A stretch of DNA of 17,510 nucleotides from an uncultured Alphaproteobacteria bacterium (GTDB lineage Bacteria; Pseudomonadota; Alphaproteobacteria; UBA7887). The DNA is taken from contig CAJWOI010000015.1 of NCBI GenBank assembly GCA_913044255.1, forward strand, positions 1 through 17,510. Direction: 5' to 3'. The first letter of the stretch is position 1, and every line of letters begins with the position of its first letter. The position numbers and the translations under genes were made by a program. Below, one piece after another: positions 6,977 to 14,537 of the stretch. The notes under the pieces were generated by a model, which searched no databases, had not been told where the DNA came from, and worked only from the letters and a program-made list of their open reading frames with translations.

Positions 6977-8383
6977 TCATTCGACTTCGCCCAACGATTC
7001 GATACGCGCCTGCAGCGTGCGCGCATCTTCGCTATCAGGGGGTATCAACTCCAGCAAATGCTGCCACAGTTCTCGCGCCTCATTGTCCCGCCCCTGCTGG
7101 GAGGCAGCGAGACCAAGGTACCACATAGCCTCCAAACGAGACGCATCAAGCTCACGCACCTTCCGATAATTGGCCACCGCTAACTCGGGAATCAAACCGC
7201 CGCCAACCTTCTCGATTACAATTTCAGCCTGGGCAACTAAGGCATCAACATCTGTTGGCGCAATCTCGAGCGCTCGACCATAAGCCAGCTCAGCGGCAGC
7301 GAGCTCGCCAAGAACTCGACGAGCGTTTCCAAGTCGTTTCCACCCCTCAACGTCACCGGGGTTTTCCTCAAGCCGCGCTGCTAGGCGCTCTACCATGCCT
7401 TGAATCATGTTCGCTCTATCGTCTGAAGTCATCTCGCCGGCGGCCTCGATATCAGCAGCGCTTGGGCCACTCGGGCTGGCATCGGGAGAGCGCACTGATT
7501 CGGTCTCGTTCCCGGCTGACGTTGCCTCGGGAACCTCTACACCAATTTCCTCCGCCAAGACCTGCAGTTGCGATCGCAGCTGAGGAAGCCATTCCTCCGA
7601 TGGATCCGCTTCGTTGGCGAGTTTGCGCCAAATTGCTAGAGCTTCCTCACCGGCCCCGCTCTGTGCCCTAGCAAGGCCGCTATAATAACGCGCAATCGGG
7701 TGTTCCGGCTCACGGGCCAGAACTACTTCAAATTGTTGGCGCGCCGCTGGCGTAACCATCCCGTCCCGACTAAAAACGATTGATTCACCGAGTGCAATCG
7801 CAATGTTGTTGTCTCCGGGAGACAATGCTTCTGCTTCCCGATAGGCTCCAACCGCATCGTTAAATCGCCCCATGAAGACGTACGAACGCGCCAAAAGGGT
7901 CCACCCCTCCACATCGTTAGGGTTTTCTTCAAGCCGAGAAACCAAACCGGAAACCGCATTATCGAACTCGCTACCGCCCTGCATCTCCGGCGCAATACTG
8001 CGACCTGCCAGAGGCTGATCCGGCAGATTCGGGCTGCCAAGCTTGTAGTAAAGGCCCCCACCCAACATCGGGATCAACAACACCAAGGATACAATGAGCT
8101 TCCAGTTCCCGCTCTCGATTGCGACGGGCGTGTGCATGGCCAGGTCGCGCGCGCCACCAGCGGTAAGAATGCGTCTCTCGACTTCGGTTAAAGAGGCTTC
8201 ATATTCCTCCTCTGAAATAAGCCCCCTTTGTTGATCCAGTGCCAACTCTTTCAATTGCTGGCGGTATACTTCTAAGTCGTAGTCAGCGCGACCAATGGGC
8301 CGCCCCCGCACTCGAACCAAAGGACGGACGAGTAACACCGCCGAAACCGTAGCCATAATCGCGAGTAGCCACCATGGACTCAT
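6977..8383 (-). CDS. ccmI: Cytochrome c maturation protein CcmI (TPR chaperone)
   Basis: The 468-residue protein has the CcmI layout: an N-terminal membrane segment (about 3-20), a cytoplasmic helical region with RADYDLEVYRQQLKEL (32-47) and RGLISEEEYEASLTEVERR (53-71), a second membrane segment (about 95-113), then a periplasmic TPR domain. CcmI binds the C-terminus of apocytochrome c and presents it to the CcmFH heme ligation complex. The TPR part contains two copies of the same module of about 127-130 residues, from 150 to about 276 and from 337 to about 466, both opening RLEENPxDVEGW. A Ser/Glu-rich linker of about 60 residues joins them. In E. coli this protein is fused to CcmH; here it is separate, four bases after the ccmH stop, and is the last ccm gene. 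Confidence 0.95.
   Translation of the reverse strand: MSPWWLLAIMATVSAVLLVRPLVRVRGRPIGRADYDLEVYRQQLKELALDQQRGLISEEEYEASLTEVERRILTAGGARDLAMHTPVAIESGNWKLIVSLVLLIPMLGGGLYYKLGSPNLPDQPLAGRSIAPEMQGGSEFDNAVSGLVSRLEENPNDVEGWTLLARSYVFMGRFNDAVGAYREAEALSPGDNNIAIALGESIVFSRDGMVTPAARQQFEVVLAREPEHPIARYYSGLARAQSGAGEEALAIWRKLANEADPSEEWLPQLRSQLQVLAEEIGVEVPEATSAGNETESVRSPDASPSGPSAADIEAAGEMTSDDRANMIQGMVERLAARLEENPGDVEGWKRLGNARRVLGELAAAELAYGRALEIAPTDVDALVAQAEIVIEKVGGGLIPELAVANYRKVRELDASRLEAMWYLGLAASQQGRDNEARELWQHLLELIPPDSEDARTLQARIESLGEVE
6986..7375 (-). repeat. CcmI TPR module, second copy
   Basis: Codes for residues 337-466 of CcmI. It shares the opening RLEENPGDVEGW, the YxxALEIAP-type helix pair and a LGLAxxQxGxxxEAxxLW block with the first copy at 7556-7936. 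The two copies have diverged at the DNA level. Confidence 0.65.
7556..7936 (-). repeat. CcmI TPR module, first copy
   Basis: Codes for residues 150-276 of CcmI. It opens RLEENPNDVEGW and aligns by eye over its length with the module at 6986-7375. Confidence 0.65.
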
Positions 8384-8387
8384 ATGA

Positions 8388-8861
8388 TTAATCGACTTCC
8401 TCGTCAGAGATTAGGGATTTCACCCGTCTGCGCTCCGCGGAATTGAGGGCCTCCGGACTACCACTACTTGCACCGGTCCGCCGCAAAAATCTCACAACTC
8501 CGGCGCCAGCAAAAAGAATGATTATCGCTGGGCCAAACCAAAGTAGGTAGGTTTTTGGTTTAACTGGTGGTCGCAATAAAACAAAATCCCCATAGCGTTC
8601 CACTAAATAACCGGTGATGGCACGATCGCTTTCACCCGATATTATTCTCTCTCGGACTATTTGCCTCAGATCCTTGGCTAGGTCAGCATCCGAATCGAAA
8701 ATCGATTGATTTTGGCACACCAAACAACGGATGTGCTTTGCGAGCTCACGAGCCCGAACTTCCAGGACAGGGTCGTCTAGCGGTGCATCATTTTCAAAAG
8801 AAACTGCCTCGGGGATAGCGATTGTTACTGAGAGAAGTACGCCGATAAACCAGTGCTTCAT
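8388..8861 (-). CDS. ccmH: Cytochrome c maturation protein CcmH (thiol oxidoreductase)
   Basis: The 157-residue membrane-anchored periplasmic protein has an N-terminal signal sequence (1-21), the family signature RCLVCQNQS at 45-53 with redox cysteines C46 and C49, and a C-terminal membrane segment at about 104-126 followed by a short cytoplasmic tail. CcmH reduces or holds the CxxCH cysteines of apocytochrome c together with CcmG, and docks to the heme lyase CcmF. Length matches the stand-alone form (CcmL/CycL type) rather than the CcmH-CcmI fusion of E. coli. It overlaps the ccmG stop by four bases (ATGA), indicating coupled translation. Confidence 0.96.
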   Translation of the reverse strand: MKHWFIGVLLSVTIAIPEAVSFENDAPLDDPVLEVRARELAKHIRCLVCQNQSIFDSDADLAKDLRQIVRERIISGESDRAITGYLVERYGDFVLLRPPVKPKTYLLWFGPAIIILFAGAGVVRFLRRTGASSGSPEALNSAERRRVKSLISDEEVD

Positions 8862-9394
8862 TGGCGAAGTTTCTCTACAAGCGGCAACAAGTATTTTTCT
8901 AAGTCACTTTGGGAAATGGGACCAACATGCTTGTACCGAATTCGGCCGGTTCTATCGACTACGAACGTCTCGGGAACACCGTAGACTCCAAGATCGATCC
9001 CAACGCGGCCATCCCGATCTGCACCAATGCGGAGAAACGGATCGCCGAGCTCATCGAGCCAGGCACGTGCATCCTCAGTTTTGTCCTTGTAGTTCACCCC
9101 ATGCAGCGCAACTTTCCCCGTCACCGCCAACTCCATCAAAAGCGGGTGCTCCACCCGGCATGGCAAGCACCAAGAGGCAAACACATTTACCAGAGCAACC
9201 TCACCTACTAGGTCAGACGATGCCAACCCTATTGCTTCATCATCTAAAGGCGGCAAGTCGAAAAACGGCACCGGCTTATCAGCCAGTGCAGTCGGTACTG
9301 TGGAAGGGTCGAGGGACAACCCGCGTAAGAAAAAAGCGCACAACACACCAAATACTATAACCGGCAACAAAAAAAACAAACGCCGTGAATTCAT
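8858..9394 (-). CDS. ccmG: Thiol:disulfide interchange protein CcmG (DsbE)
   Basis: The 178-residue product is a membrane-anchored periplasmic thioredoxin-fold protein. An N-terminal membrane anchor spans about 6-23, the active site is WCLPCRVEHP with C76 and C79, and the cis-proline loop GVYGVPETFVVD follows. CcmG supplies electrons to CcmH or to apocytochrome cysteines, keeping them reduced for heme attachment. The acidic VEHPLL segment after the active site is typical of CcmG rather than general thioredoxins. The gene starts four bases after ccmF stops. A run of adenines at 9369-9376 encodes part of the FFLL anchor and does not break the frame. Confidence 0.96.
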   Translation of the reverse strand: MNSRRLFFLLPVIVFGVLCAFFLRGLSLDPSTVPTALADKPVPFFDLPPLDDEAIGLASSDLVGEVALVNVFASWCLPCRVEHPLLMELAVTGKVALHGVNYKDKTEDARAWLDELGDPFLRIGADRDGRVGIDLGVYGVPETFVVDRTGRIRYKHVGPISQSDLEKYLLPLVEKLRQ

Positions 9395-9398
9395 CAGC

Positions 9399-11396
9399 CT
9401 AACGAACTATGTCCGCGGCGGCATGACGCGGCATTGGAGTACTTTGACTCCGTTTTGGTGCACCCACTCGATGACGACGATCACTTAGCGAAACTGCGCC
9501 GCCCAAAGCCATCACCAACGCCCCCAACCAAATCCAGGGAACGAGCGGGTTGTAATAAATACGTGTGGCCCATCCCCCGTTCCCATCAGGGTCACCAACT
9601 ACAGCATATAGATCAGCATTCCACATAGTGTGAATAGCGGCTTCGGTGGTCGGCTGCTGTTGGACAGGGTAAAATCGATTCTCAGGCCATAGTTCAACCG
9701 TAAATTTAGCTCCGCGTGTTACCGTAAAATGACCCCGATCGGCTGCATAGTTGGGGCCCTCGGCACGGTCGACACCGTGAAATAGAAACTCGAAGCCAGC
9801 AACAGAGATGCTTTCACCTTCGCGCATTACCTGGATCGATTCGGTCCGCCACGCGCTAGAGGCCGTGACGCCGGCCACAAGTAAGGCTACTCCAAAATGG
9901 GCGAGATTCATTCCATACGTTGCCCGAGGAATTCTCACGGCACGTCGCACGCTATCAAGTGCCGAAGCGCGAAACAGGCGAATCCTCAGTGCCCAATCCA
10001 ACAGAACTGAGGAAGCAAGCCAAGCACTGAGCGCAATTCCAAACGCACCAAAGACCGCATTGCCCCATTGCTGATAGACGGTCCACACCAAAACCAACGC
10101 TGTCAAAGCCGCGATGATTTTAAGTCTATCAACAACACCCCCTAGGTCTGCACGTTTCCAAGAAAGCATTGGTGCAATTCCGGCCAGCACTATCAGTGGC
10201 GACATCAAAGGGACAAAAACGGTATTAAAGTAAGGTGGTCCGACGGAAACCTTGCCTGCCCCTAAGGCATCGATAAACAACGGATATAGCGTCCCCAGCA
10301 GCACCGTGGCGGCAGCCGCACTGAACAAAAGGTTATTAAGCACGATACCCCCCTCTCGAGACACGGGGGCAAAAAGACCGCCTGCTTTCAGCAGAGGAGC
10401 TCGTATCGCGAATAAGGCTAGAGACCCGCCAACTACGAACACCAAAAAACCCAGTATGAAAACACCTCGCGCCGGATCGGTGGCAAAAGCATGAACCGAG
10501 GTCAATACGCCAGAACGAACCAAGAAAGTTCCAAGCAGGCTTAGTGAAAACGCGACAATGGCAAGCAGGATAGTCCATGCCTTCAGGGCGTCGCGCTTTT
10601 CACACACAATTGCGGAGTGCAGAAGTGCCGTGCCGGCAAGCCAGGGCATGAAAGACGCATTTTCCACCGGGTCCCAAAACCACCATCCGCCCCAACCGAG
10701 CTCGTAATAAGCCCACCAACTTCCCAGGGCAATCCCGATTGTAAGAAAACTCCAAGCTATTAGGGCCCACGGCCTTACCCAGCGCGCCCACGCAGCATCA
10801 ACCCGACCCTCGATCAAAGCCGCAACCGCAAATGCAAATGCGACAGAGAAACCGACGTAGCCGAGATAGAGAAACGGTGGATGAAAAGCGAGCCCAGGAT
10901 CTTGAAGCAACGGATTCAGACCATTGCCATCCAACGGGGCCGGAGAAACACGCTGAAATGGGTTCGAAGTAAACAGACTGAAAGAGAGAAATCCAACCGC
11001 AATCAATGCCTGCACGGACAATACCCGTGCCCGAAGGGAAGGTGGCAAATTTCCGCCCAACAGCACGATCGCGCCACCAAATGTGGCGAGGATCAGTACC
11101 CATAACAAAAGTGAACCTTCGTGATTCCCCCACACACCAGCTATTTTATAAAGAATTGGTTTGGCAGAATGGGAATTGCTGGCCACATTAAACACAGAAA
11201 AATCTGACGTGACGTACGCATTCATCAACGAAAGAAACGCTATTACAATGAACAACCATTGAATACCCGCCGCCGTACTGGCGAGCGCCATTAGCCGTCC
11301 ATCGCCTCGCGACGCGCCTATCATAGGGACAACCGCCTGAACCAGCGCTACGGCGAGCGCCATTATTAAGGAAATGTGGCCGATTTCGACGATCAT
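9399..11396 (-). CDS. ccmF: Cytochrome c heme lyase subunit CcmF
   Basis: The 665-residue polytopic inner-membrane protein is full length for CcmF, which takes heme from holo-CcmE and attaches it to reduced apocytochrome c with CcmH and CcmI. The heme-handling tryptophan-rich motif WGGWWFWDPVENASFMPW lies at 235-252. Candidate heme-ligand histidines are H172 in FHPPFLYLGYVG, H260 in ALLHS and H302 in VRSGVLTSVHAFA. The WWD motif faces the periplasm in the family. A large periplasmic domain near the C-terminus precedes the last membrane segment. Its ATG overlaps the ccmE stop as ATGA. Confidence 0.97.
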   Translation of the reverse strand: MIVEIGHISLIMALAVALVQAVVPMIGASRGDGRLMALASTAAGIQWLFIVIAFLSLMNAYVTSDFSVFNVASNSHSAKPILYKIAGVWGNHEGSLLLWVLILATFGGAIVLLGGNLPPSLRARVLSVQALIAVGFLSFSLFTSNPFQRVSPAPLDGNGLNPLLQDPGLAFHPPFLYLGYVGFSVAFAFAVAALIEGRVDAAWARWVRPWALIAWSFLTIGIALGSWWAYYELGWGGWWFWDPVENASFMPWLAGTALLHSAIVCEKRDALKAWTILLAIVAFSLSLLGTFLVRSGVLTSVHAFATDPARGVFILGFLVFVVGGSLALFAIRAPLLKAGGLFAPVSREGGIVLNNLLFSAAAATVLLGTLYPLFIDALGAGKVSVGPPYFNTVFVPLMSPLIVLAGIAPMLSWKRADLGGVVDRLKIIAALTALVLVWTVYQQWGNAVFGAFGIALSAWLASSVLLDWALRIRLFRASALDSVRRAVRIPRATYGMNLAHFGVALLVAGVTASSAWRTESIQVMREGESISVAGFEFLFHGVDRAEGPNYAADRGHFTVTRGAKFTVELWPENRFYPVQQQPTTEAAIHTMWNADLYAVVGDPDGNGGWATRIYYNPLVPWIWLGALVMALGGAVSLSDRRHRVGAPKRSQSTPMPRHAAADIVR

Positions 11397-11836
11397 TCGT
11401 CGTCACCCTTCCATTGACCTGATTTTTTCAAAGCTTCGGCCACCTCAGGCGGCATATAATTCTCATCGTGCTTGGCCATCACTTCATCGGCGATGAAATG
11501 CGCCGTCTCATCCAAACGCCCTTGGACAACAACTCCTTGGCCTTCCCGAAACAAGCTTGGCAAAATACCGCGATAGGTAACCATAACAGCATGACTCAGA
11601 TCGGTTACGCGGAAGTGCACGGTCAGACCATCCGCATCGTGAACAACACTATCTTCCTCCACCAATCCGCCAACACGAATGCGTTGGCCCGGCTCGACGT
11701 TCTTTTCGACAATTTCCGTCGGACTAAAAAAGAAAACCAGATTGCCACGAAAAGCCCCAATCACTAGCGCCGTCGCGCCTCCCAGAAGAACGGCAGCAAC
11801 CAACAACACGTATAGTCGTCGTTTCTTCCGTGTCAT
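11393..11836 (-). CDS. ccmE: Cytochrome c-type biogenesis heme chaperone CcmE
   Basis: The 147-residue protein has a basic N-terminus (MTRKKRR), one membrane anchor at about 8-28 and a periplasmic OB-fold beta barrel. The heme-binding motif HDENYMPPE is at 123-131, so H123 is the covalent heme ligand and Y127 the expected axial ligand. CcmE receives heme from CcmC and passes it to CcmF. This is the histidine form, not the cysteine variant of some archaea and sulfate reducers. The LVFFFSPTEI and RIRVGGLVEEDSV segments read as alphaproteobacterial. It starts within the ccmD stop (TAATG). Confidence 0.97.
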   Translation of the reverse strand: MTRKKRRLYVLLVAAVLLGGATALVIGAFRGNLVFFFSPTEIVEKNVEPGQRIRVGGLVEEDSVVHDADGLTVHFRVTDLSHAVMVTYRGILPSLFREGQGVVVQGRLDETAHFIADEVMAKHDENYMPPEVAEALKKSGQWKGDDE

Positions 11837-12033
11837 TACCGGCGCGCGCCATCGTCCGAGTGACGGTTGTCGCCATCAAGCTCCCGCAACAGATTAAATT
11901 CTGCCTGCCGCAATCTATAATTTCGTACAGTAACCACAACTAATCCTATCAGAACCAACGACGCGACCGCATACGCAGACCATATAAAACGGCCATCTCC
12001 CTCCATAGACAAATATTCCACAAGTCCGTTCAT
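11836..12033 (-). CDS. ccmD: Heme exporter protein CcmD
   Basis: The 65-residue membrane protein has a single hydrophobic segment at about 18-38 (IWSAYAVASLVLIGLVVVTV) and a charged C-terminal tail, the usual CcmD design. CcmD is needed to release holo-CcmE from the CcmABC complex. The sequence is poorly conserved in the family, so the call rests on size, topology and its place between ccmC and ccmE. It overlaps ccmC by four bases and ccmE by one. Confidence 0.92.
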   Translation of the reverse strand: MNGLVEYLSMEGDGRFIWSAYAVASLVLIGLVVVTVRNYRLRQAEFNLLRELDGDNRHSDDGARR

Positions 12034-12797
12034 AAGCGCTCCGGAGCGATAGTCACCCTAGATGCCCGTTCTGCCTGCATCATTCGTAGAGAGCGTACTC
12101 GAGCAGCTAGAATCGCCGACCGCATTCGGACAAGCAGCAAAGAAATAAAGTACGCTATGTATGCCAACGCCATGGTCAGCAACGGCCATAACATTGACTC
12201 ATGTATGGACGGACTCGACAATTTCGATACGCTCGCTCCCTGATGCAAAGTACGTAGCTCAAGGATATCCACGGAGAATTTAATTATAGGCACGAATACA
12301 AATCCCACCATTGCCAAGACCCCTGCCGCGCGAGCACCTTTGGTAGGATCATCGAACGCATCAAAGAGCACCATATAACCCACAAACAGAAAAAATAAGA
12401 TTAGGACCGACGTTAGCCGTGCATCCCAAACCCACCAAGTACCCCATGTTGGCTGTCCCCATAGCGATCCAGTGACCAAACAAATGAAGGTAAAGCCCGC
12501 ACCGATTGGTGCAATTGATTTGGCAGCTACATCAGCCAGCGGGTGTCGCCATATCAGAGCCGCCGCACTAGAAGCGGCCATCAAAGTGTAACTGAAGAGC
12601 GCCATCCAGGCAGCCGGCACGTGTATGTACATGATCCGGACGGTCTCACGTTGTTCGTAATCGGGCGGTGAAACGACCAAGGCCAAATATAAACCCACCA
12701 CGAAAGTGATAGCAGCGATCCCCGATACCCACGGCAGAACAAAACCGGAAAGCCGCATGAATCGGTTGGGATTCGCGAATCGATGTAGATTCACCAT
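12030..12797 (-). CDS. ccmC: Heme exporter protein CcmC
   Basis: The 255-residue six-helix membrane protein loads heme onto CcmE. The WWD motif WGTWWVWDARLTS is at 118-130. H59 in YIHVPAAW and H185 in LHQG are the conserved periplasmic histidines flanking it and correspond to H60 and H184 of E. coli CcmC. The frame is open further upstream to 12860 and would overlap ccmB by 46 bases, but the ATG at 12797 gives the family-like start MVNLHRFANPNRFMRLSG and a 17-base gap after ccmB, so it is preferred. No strong ribosome binding site is visible. Confidence 0.96.
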   Translation of the reverse strand: MVNLHRFANPNRFMRLSGFVLPWVSGIAAITFVVGLYLALVVSPPDYEQRETVRIMYIHVPAAWMALFSYTLMAASSAAALIWRHPLADVAAKSIAPIGAGFTFICLVTGSLWGQPTWGTWWVWDARLTSVLILFFLFVGYMVLFDAFDDPTKGARAAGVLAMVGFVFVPIIKFSVDILELRTLHQGASVSKLSSPSIHESMLWPLLTMALAYIAYFISLLLVRMRSAILAARVRSLRMMQAERASRVTIAPERL

Positions 12798-12814
12798 GAT
12801 AGGAAGACCTAACG

Positions 12815-13480
12815 TTATTCGATAGTCAGACGCAAGCCCGAGGCAGCCGCCCAAGGGCACAGTAACACCGACACCAATAACACAGCGCCGAGTAGCATCA
12901 ACAGAGGGACTGCGTTTAGACCAGCCAAGGCCAAGTCAACTGCACTCGCTCCCAAGATCAGGACGGGTGTACACAGAGGCAATACCAAGAGAGAAACGAG
13001 GACGCCACCACGGCGCGTGCCAACGGTAAGCGCAGCCCCTACTGCACCGATTAAGCTCAATGTAGGTGTAGCGAGCACCATCGCAACTATCATTACCAAA
13101 AAACCATCACTGCCCATATTCAGGAGAACCGACAAGATGGGAGCCGAAAAAATTAAAGGCACCCCGGTCACAAGCCAATGCGCCAAGCATTTGGCGATCA
13201 CGACTGCCTCGAGTGGCAAGGGAGCTAAAATAAGTAGATCCAAGCCACCTTCGTCAGCATCAATCTGGAAAAGTCGATCAATGGACAGCATCGCTGCCAA
13301 CAACGCTACCACCCAAATTGTGCCGGCAGCAATTCGAGACAACACATTCAATTCTGGGCCAATACCCAGCGGAAACAATATTATTGCGAGAATAAAAAAC
13401 AGCACAACAGACGTGGTGTCACTCATGCGGCGTAACGCGAGCCTCACATCCCGACGTACAATCGCAAAAAAGACATTCAT
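12815..13480 (-). CDS. ccmB: Heme exporter protein CcmB (ABC transporter permease)
   Basis: The 221-residue protein has about six membrane segments and the CcmB landmarks DADEGGLDLLILAPLPLE (loop contacting CcmA) and TRRGGVLVSLLVLPLCTPVL. With CcmA it forms the ABC module of the CcmABCD complex, whose ATP hydrolysis is used to release heme-loaded CcmE rather than to export heme itself. Length equals the family norm. The start codon overlaps the ccmA stop as ATGA. Confidence 0.95.
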   Translation of the reverse strand: MNVFFAIVRRDVRLALRRMSDTTSVVLFFILAIILFPLGIGPELNVLSRIAAGTIWVVALLAAMLSIDRLFQIDADEGGLDLLILAPLPLEAVVIAKCLAHWLVTGVPLIFSAPILSVLLNMGSDGFLVMIVAMVLATPTLSLIGAVGAALTVGTRRGGVLVSLLVLPLCTPVLILGASAVDLALAGLNAVPLLMLLGAVLLVSVLLCPWAAASGLRLTIE

Positions 13481-14094
13481 GAATGAATCTCTGGGAGCAT
13501 CAAATTTTGCGCATTTTCGAGCGGTAAATCGCCGTGGCTAGCCCCCACAACCAGTCCTCCGACAGCGCGGTGTTTGCGGATCGCGTCAAGAAGGGCAGAC
13601 ACCGAGTCTTCATCCAATCCTACGGCGGGTTCATCTAAAAGCCATAACCTACCGGGCGCCGCCAAAAGTCGCGCAAGCCCCACCCGCCGTCTCTGTCCCG
13701 CAGAAAGAAAATGAGCAGGTAAATTAGCAATCTCTCTCAGACAAAAATGATTAAGTGCCTCTAGCACGGCATTCCCCCCTCTCAGAACGGACCAAAACTC
13801 GATGTTCTCGGAGACCGTGAGTAACGGTTTGACCGCATCAAGATGACCAACATAGTTGAGATCGCTATGAAACCGTTCGTGTTTGTTTGTGGGAGCACCA
13901 CACCAAAGTACAACGCCAGAAGTTGGCCGAATAAGACCTGCGATCAATCGTAACAAGCTTGTTTTCCCGCTTCCGTTCGGCCCGCTAAGCAGCAATGCTT
14001 CGCCGGCACCCAACGAAAAACTAAGTTTCTGAAAGAGGAGCCGCTCGCCTCTCCACAAAGCCAAATCTCTCGCCTCCAGGATCGAATTACTCAT
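13477..14094 (-). CDS. ccmA: Heme exporter ATP-binding protein CcmA
   Basis: The 205-residue cytoplasmic ABC ATPase contains Walker A GPNGSGKT at 38-45, the CcmA-typical YVGHLDAVKPLLTVSENI at 81-98, signature LSAGQ at 130-134, Walker B LWLLDE at 150-155 and the switch histidine H187. It powers CcmB/CcmC in cytochrome c maturation. The open frame extends to 14259, but the first 55 residues there show no ABC similarity and run antisense through the divergent small gene. ATG 14094 gives MSNSILEARDLALWRGE, the usual opening; ATG 14106 is an alternative. No convincing ribosome binding site or promoter is visible in 14095-14193, though the operon promoter must lie there or just beyond. Confidence 0.95.
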   Translation of the reverse strand: MSNSILEARDLALWRGERLLFQKLSFSLGAGEALLLSGPNGSGKTSLLRLIAGLIRPTSGVVLWCGAPTNKHERFHSDLNYVGHLDAVKPLLTVSENIEFWSVLRGGNAVLEALNHFCLREIANLPAHFLSAGQRRRVGLARLLAAPGRLWLLDEPAVGLDEDSVSALLDAIRKHRAVGGLVVGASHGDLPLENAQNLMLPEIHS

Positions 14095-14193
14095 CGGCGG
14101 TACCATTGGATTATTTTGCGCCACACGTGCATGGTGTTCGCTTAGCATAGCAGTTGGCATCGGACCAGACGTTAACAGAGAAAGGATGAAATG

Positions 14194-14400
14194 ATGAATG
14201 AAGAATCTTTCAATATGAACGTTCGGAAATTCCTTAAAAAACTTGGCATTACGGCCCAACGGGAAATTGAGCGGGCTGTCCTAGAAGGAATTGCTAATGG
14301 CCAACTCAAAGGTGATGAAACCCTCACCGCCAAGGTCCAGATTACTTTGAAAGGCACTACACTTGATCTTGAAATCGATGGCGAAGTCGCATTGCAATAG
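14194..14400 (+). CDS. DUF6494-family small protein
   Basis: The 68-residue product (MNEESFNMNVRKFLKKLG at its start) resembles the DUF6494 family as I recall it: an N-terminal helix with RKFLKKxGxTxQREIE, an AVxEGIANGQLKGDE middle and a C-terminal two-strand stretch ending in an acidic IDGEVAL segment. No function is known. The amphipathic, charged sequence lacks a signal or membrane segment, so it should be cytoplasmic. Two ATG codons occur in tandem at 14191 and 14194; AAAGGA at 14181-14186 gives seven bases spacing to the second and four to the first, so the second is preferred. It is divergent from ccmA with 99 bases between starts and lies 137 bases before the dehydrogenase gene. Confidence 0.8.
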   Translation: MNEESFNMNVRKFLKKLGITAQREIERAVLEGIANGQLKGDETLTAKVQITLKGTTLDLEIDGEVALQ

Positions 14401-14537
14401 TTTGATACCTAAGCTCGCTGTTTGGTCTGCGCGAAGCAAAAACTGACTGAACACAAACTGACAAGCGACATCCGCATGGGATATAGCTACACTGCGGTAT
14501 CAAAATTTCGTCGCCGACAAAATAGGAACCACAAATT

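Noticed and set aside
8731..9360. A 209-codon plus-strand open frame across ccmH and ccmG
   Set aside because: It runs antisense to two genes with intact CxxC motifs and conserved order, and its composition is not protein-like.
13017..13541. A 174-codon plus-strand open frame opposite ccmB
   Set aside because: It is a Lys/Thr/Ser-rich antisense reading of hydrophobic membrane-protein codons, a usual artefact.
14095..14259. An N-terminal extension of CcmA of 55 residues
   Set aside because: The extension has no ABC similarity and overlaps the divergent small gene antisense; the ATG at 14094 yields a normal-length CcmA.
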